This document shows positions 5,812 to 7,532 of a DNA stretch of 7,532 bases, in pieces. Where the stretch lies: the NCBI GenBank assembly GCA_016839405.1, contig JAEOUJ010000426.1:1-7532 (forward strand). Direction: 5' to 3'. Within the stretch, counting starts at the first letter, position 1. Every line of letters begins with the position of its first letter. The DNA comes from Candidatus Gerdarchaeota archaeon. Its GTDB lineage: Archaea > Asgardarchaeota > Heimdallarchaeia > JABLTI01. The notes beneath the pieces are model-generated. The model ran no database searches, was not told the DNA's origin, and was given only the letters and a program-made list of their open reading frames with translations. Position numbers and translations under genes: made by a program.

Positions 5812-6591
5812 TTAATCTATATCGACTTTTAATCGAGCTAGAATTTCATTCATTTCTTTAACTTTCTTTGTAATACCTATAACGTTTTTCAAAACAATTG
5901 CTCGTTCAGCTTTTGGAGGAGTAAGAACTAATGTTCCTGATCGGAAAATAAGCATCTCTATAACATCAGGAAATTCCTTAACAACACTCATATTGGTTGC
6001 AGGATATCGTTCAGTACCACCACCTAATCCTCTATGATGAATAAGCTCATTACCTTCAATAATGTAGTAATTAAACAAGGTTCGTAACCAAGTGAATAAC
6101 AATATAAAGAAGAATAAAATAGTCATTCCGAAATACATTTGTGTTGACATATGGAATTTTATTGTCGGGAAATTTGTTATGACCTTTTGAATGAATCCTG
6201 TATAAACATTCACTAAGAGTAAAATAGCAATTACAGCAATGATTGCAACTATAATTATAATTGTACTCGCACGATTGAAATCAAAAGCAATTAGTATGAT
6301 ATTTAAAACAAATAGTATTACGAAGATTAAACCAAGGATGTTCATATAGCTTCTTGGATTTGTTGTATAGTATAAAAGATCAGCATCTGTTAAAATTCGA
6401 CGATCATTTAGAAGCATCTGAGTTAAGAAACAAGTAAATGACATGACGAACAAAGGTATAAGCATAATCATAGGAGAAAAGGAGCGAATAACCATTCGAT
6501 CTTTATATTCCTTATCTTCAGGGTCTTCTTGTTCAGCTTTTCGTTCAATAATAATAGTTTCGATTTTTGCATCAGAAGTTTCTTCTGGCAA
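5812..6591 (-). CDS. Four-helix membrane protein with C-terminal PH-like (bPH_2-type) domain
   Basis: This 259-residue protein has a charged N-terminal tail (1-36, rich in Glu, Asp and Lys) without a signal peptide. Four hydrophobic helices follow, at about 38-61, 84-104, 109-130 and 151-172. The C-terminal region (about 175-240) has the strand-rich layout of bacterial/archaeal PH-like domains attached to membrane helices: a YYIIEGNELIHHRG opening, a LIFRSGTLVL strand pair after the P-rich turn, and a closing IVLKNVIGI strand. The last residues (241-256) look helical. Similar proteins are of unknown function. The start is TTG at 6591-6589, supported by GGTGAT 5 nt upstream. It is set apart from hsp20 by a 186-bp gap with a terminator, so it is probably a separate unit. 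The domain call is by pattern; the membrane topology is the firmer part. Confidence 0.8.
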   Translation of the reverse strand: MPEETSDAKIETIIIERKAEQEDPEDKEYKDRMVIRSFSPMIMLIPLFVMSFTCFLTQMLLNDRRILTDADLLYYTTNPRSYMNILGLIFVILFVLNIILIAFDFNRASTIIIIVAIIAVIAILLLVNVYTGFIQKVITNFPTIKFHMSTQMYFGMTILFFFILLFTWLRTLFNYYIIEGNELIHHRGLGGGTERYPATNMSVVKEFPDVIEMLIFRSGTLVLTPPKAERAIVLKNVIGITKKVKEMNEILARLKVDID

Positions 6592-6596
6592 TTGGA

Positions 6597-6602
6597 ATCA
6601 CC
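6597..6602 (-). promoter_or_regulatory. Shine-Dalgarno site that fixes the TTG start of the PH-like gene
   Basis: GGTGAT on the leftward strand is a six-base match to the archaeal SD consensus, 5 nt before the TTG. It contains the TGA that closes a short upstream reading frame, so it also decides against an upstream start. Confidence 0.65.
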
Positions 6603-6642
6603 GTATTCTCCAAAGTCTTTCTCCTAAAAAAAGATTCTTCAT
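6598..6642 (-). other. Possible 14-codon upstream reading frame in the leader of the PH-like gene
   Basis: An ATG at 6642-6640 opens 14 codons (MKNLFLGERLWRIR) and ends at TGA 6600-6598, inside the SD of the downstream TTG gene. It is in the same frame as that gene, with two codons between the TGA and the TTG. A TATA-like TAATATAG lies about 26 bp before the ATG, so the peptide could be made from a leaderless end. It may be a leader peptide or chance. Confidence 0.25.
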
Positions 6643-6663
6643 AGGGTAAATTAGGAAATAATC

Positions 6664-6671
6664 ACTATATT
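6664..6671 (-). promoter_or_regulatory. Weak TATA-like element for the PH-like gene
   Basis: The leftward strand reads TAATATAG here. A start about 26 bp downstream would fall near 6642, giving a leader of about 50 nt. Another A+T-rich candidate lies around 6699-6710, so the choice is uncertain. Confidence 0.35.
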
Positions 6672-6717
6672 AGGTGTTTTTTTACATTTTTTTGTTCTAA
6701 AATAAATTATGGAAATC

Positions 6718-6725
6718 TTTATAAA
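6718..6725 (+). promoter_or_regulatory. TATA box of the winged-helix-like gene
   Basis: TTTATAAA is close to the archaeal TATA consensus. The expected start near 6746-6750 gives a leader of about 80 nt that begins just before the hairpin at 6756-6809. Together with the leftward TATA-like element it makes 6592-6827 a divergent promoter region. Confidence 0.65.
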
Positions 6726-6755
6726 GAAAATAGACCTTAATCTCATAAAAGTAAG

Positions 6756-6809
6756 AATTATTTCTCAGAACATACGGAGTTTGTCTACCCAAACTCTTGA
6801 GAAATAATT
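6756..6809 (+). promoter_or_regulatory. Long inverted repeat / leader-RNA hairpin before the winged-helix-like gene
   Basis: A perfect 12-bp outer stem pairs AATTATTTCTCA (6756-6767) with TGAGAAATAATT (6798-6809). Inside it a perfect 7-bp stem pairs GAGTTTG (6777-6783) with CAAACTC (6790-6796) around a six-base loop. Nine bases bulge on the 5' side and one on the 3' side. The predicted start is a few bases upstream, so the whole structure would form at the 5' end of the message, leaving the SD-like GGCGGT (6813-6818) just outside. It is not an intrinsic terminator, because no T run follows. It could be an RNA control element, an mRNA stabiliser or a DNA operator. Confidence 0.7.
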
Positions 6810-6827
6810 ATCGGCGGTAGAAGAAAA

Positions 6828-7274
6828 ATGTTCGCAGAACTAATGACAAGTACCATCAAGGATAGAGAAATGCGCATACGAGAATCTCTAGAGCGGAAAA
6901 AAGGTACACGCGGGAGAAAAAAGAGCAAGAAAACCATCAGAGTTCAAGAACTTATAATGGATCTACTATATGTTAATCGCCGGCTTATGAGGTCATCTGA
7001 AATTAGAATTGCCGTTGGTAGACGAGTTAAAGGATTAAGTAATTACCTCTTCTTTTCAGCCTTAATGGATTTGCAAAAGCAAGGATCAATCATTAAAAAG
7101 AAGAATTTACTAAATATGAAATATACCTTTTACATTCTATCAGAAGAAGAACGTCACTTACGTCTTAGAGACATCATACCTCAAGATCAAATTAGTGCTA
7201 ATGAATACAAATACTTAACCGCAATTTATCATATTGAGAGAGATTTGGTTTTCCTAAACAGGTTTCTATTCTAA
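6828..7274 (+). CDS. Small basic protein with winged-helix-like core, function unknown
   Basis: This 148-residue protein was not recognised as a named family. The N-terminal part (about 11-37) is strongly basic, with many Arg and Lys, and could contact nucleic acid. Residues 38-105 fit a winged helix: IRVQELIMDLLYV, then SSEIRIAVGRRVKG, a candidate recognition helix NYLFFSALMDLQKQGSI (72-88), and a basic wing KKKNLLNMKYTFYIL (90-104). The remainder (about 106-148) looks mostly helical. There are no membrane segments. The ATG has a partial SD (GGCGGT) 9 nt upstream; an in-frame ATG at codon 6 is an alternative. It is transcribed away from the PH-like gene and has its own TATA box, a leader hairpin and a T-rich terminator. 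A DNA-binding regulator that acts on its own leader dyad is plausible but unproven. Confidence 0.75.
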   Translation: MFAELMTSTIKDREMRIRESLERKKGTRGRKKSKKTIRVQELIMDLLYVNRRLMRSSEIRIAVGRRVKGLSNYLFFSALMDLQKQGSIIKKKNLLNMKYTFYILSEEERHLRLRDIIPQDQISANEYKYLTAIYHIERDLVFLNRFLF

Positions 7275-7303
7275 TCTTTTATTTTCTTTTTTTTAATTTT
7301 TTT
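7275..7303 (+). terminator. T-rich terminator after the winged-helix-like gene
   Basis: Immediately after the stop codon the given strand is nearly all T, including runs of eight and seven, without a hairpin. This is the usual archaeal terminator form and separates this gene from the next promoter. Confidence 0.6.
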
Positions 7304-7322
7304 AGCCTATTACTTTAATTAA

Positions 7323-7330
7323 TATATAAA
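7323..7330 (+). promoter_or_regulatory. TATA box of the gene at the right edge
   Basis: TATATAAA lies 80 bp before the ATG at 7411. A start near 7353 would give a leader of about 58 nt, which carries the TTACC/GGTAA half-sites described separately. Confidence 0.5.
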
Positions 7331-7365
7331 CTAAAAAGATACATTAATTATTGATAAAACCTATG

Positions 7366-7397
7366 TTACCTTGGTAATTACTTTCGGCAAGCTTACC
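7366..7397. repeat. TTACC/GGTAA half-site cluster in the leader of the right-edge gene
   Basis: TTACC (7366-7370) and GGTAA (7373-7377) form a 5-bp inverted repeat with a 2-bp spacer. A further TTACC lies at 7393-7397, so GGTAA could also pair with it. The position downstream of the predicted start would suit an operator or a small RNA hairpin. The arms are short. Confidence 0.3.
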
Positions 7398-7410
7398 ACG
7401 GAGATTATAG

Positions 7411-7532
7411 ATGGAACCTGATTATAAAAAATTGTACGAAATTGTTTGTGACTTGTATTCAGATACAGAGCATTTTTACTATGGCCAATGGGATGAAACC
7501 TTCTTTACATTAAGGGTTTTTGAAACATGTAA
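7411..7532 (+). CDS. Start of an unrecognised gene, cut off by the right edge
   Basis: The ATG at 7411 opens 40 codons that remain open to the edge: MEPDYKKLYEIVCDLY, then SDTEHFYYGQWDETFF and a final TLRVFETC. GGAG (7400-7403) lies 7 nt upstream, a good SD, and a TATA box lies at 7323-7330, so translation here is credible. The fragment is acidic and aromatic-rich with no membrane segment or signal peptide. It is too short to assign to a family. Confidence 0.65.
   Translation, partial: MEPDYKKLYEIVCDLYSDTEHFYYGQWDETFFTLRVFETC

Noticed and set aside
6443..6649. Open frame of 68 codons on the + strand
   Set aside because: Antisense to the N-terminus and leader of the PH-like gene; its Ser/Ile-rich product is typical of a shadow frame.
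6756..6809. tRNA, C/D-box RNA or intrinsic terminator
   Set aside because: There is no cloverleaf, no clear C and D boxes and no T run after the stem; a leader hairpin or operator is the better reading.
1..7532. Mobile element, defence system or CRISPR array
   Set aside because: No transposase, integrase, nuclease, regular repeat-spacer pattern or flanking target duplication is visible; the genes look like chromosomal housekeeping and stress functions.

Overview
The window (7,532 bp, A+T-rich at roughly two thirds) looks archaeal. The genes that show this are formylmethanofuran:tetrahydromethanopterin formyltransferase (ftr), a two-AAA-domain Cdc48/VAT ATPase, an archaeal-type Hsp20 and a Phr/HSR1-like winged-helix regulator. 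TATA-box promoters, T-rich terminators and Shine-Dalgarno sites matching the archaeal 16S tail (GGTGAT, GAGGT) agree. A tetrahydromethanopterin C1 gene together with a bacterial-type acyltransferase (PlsY) in an A+T-rich genome would fit an Asgard archaeon (Loki- or Heimdall-like) or a similar uncultured lineage. That placement is inference only; no marker here fixes the phylum.

Layout: most of the window (1-6591) is read leftwards. From right to left these genes are: a four-helix membrane protein with a C-terminal PH-like domain (6591-5812); a heat-shock/protein-quality cluster hsp20 (5625-5035), cdc48 (4983-2743) and the Phr/HSR1-like regulator (2716-2018); plsY (1945-1220); a DUF4234-like membrane protein (1146-706); and ftr (from 694, running off the left edge). 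The right end is read rightwards: a small basic winged-helix-like protein (6828-7274) behind a strong leader hairpin, then the start of an unrecognised gene (7411 to the edge).

How the genes work together: Hsp20 holds unfolding clients and Cdc48 unfolds them for refolding or proteolysis. The linked regulator belongs to the family that represses exactly these two gene types in Pyrococcus (Phr) and Archaeoglobus (HSR1). The hsp20 promoter carries a perfect 8-bp inverted repeat with a 5-bp spacer just downstream of its TATA box, which makes a self-contained, negatively autoregulated heat-shock operon likely. PlsY suggests acyl-ester (bacterial-type) phospholipid chemistry in an archaeal setting. 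Ftr belongs to the methanofuran/tetrahydromethanopterin C1 pathway and appears to be co-transcribed with the DUF4234-like gene.

There is no gene-free stretch longer than 300 bp. The two largest gaps, 6592-6827 and 5626-5811, hold promoters, a terminator and regulatory repeats. I see no tRNA, rRNA, CRISPR array, transposase or attachment site.
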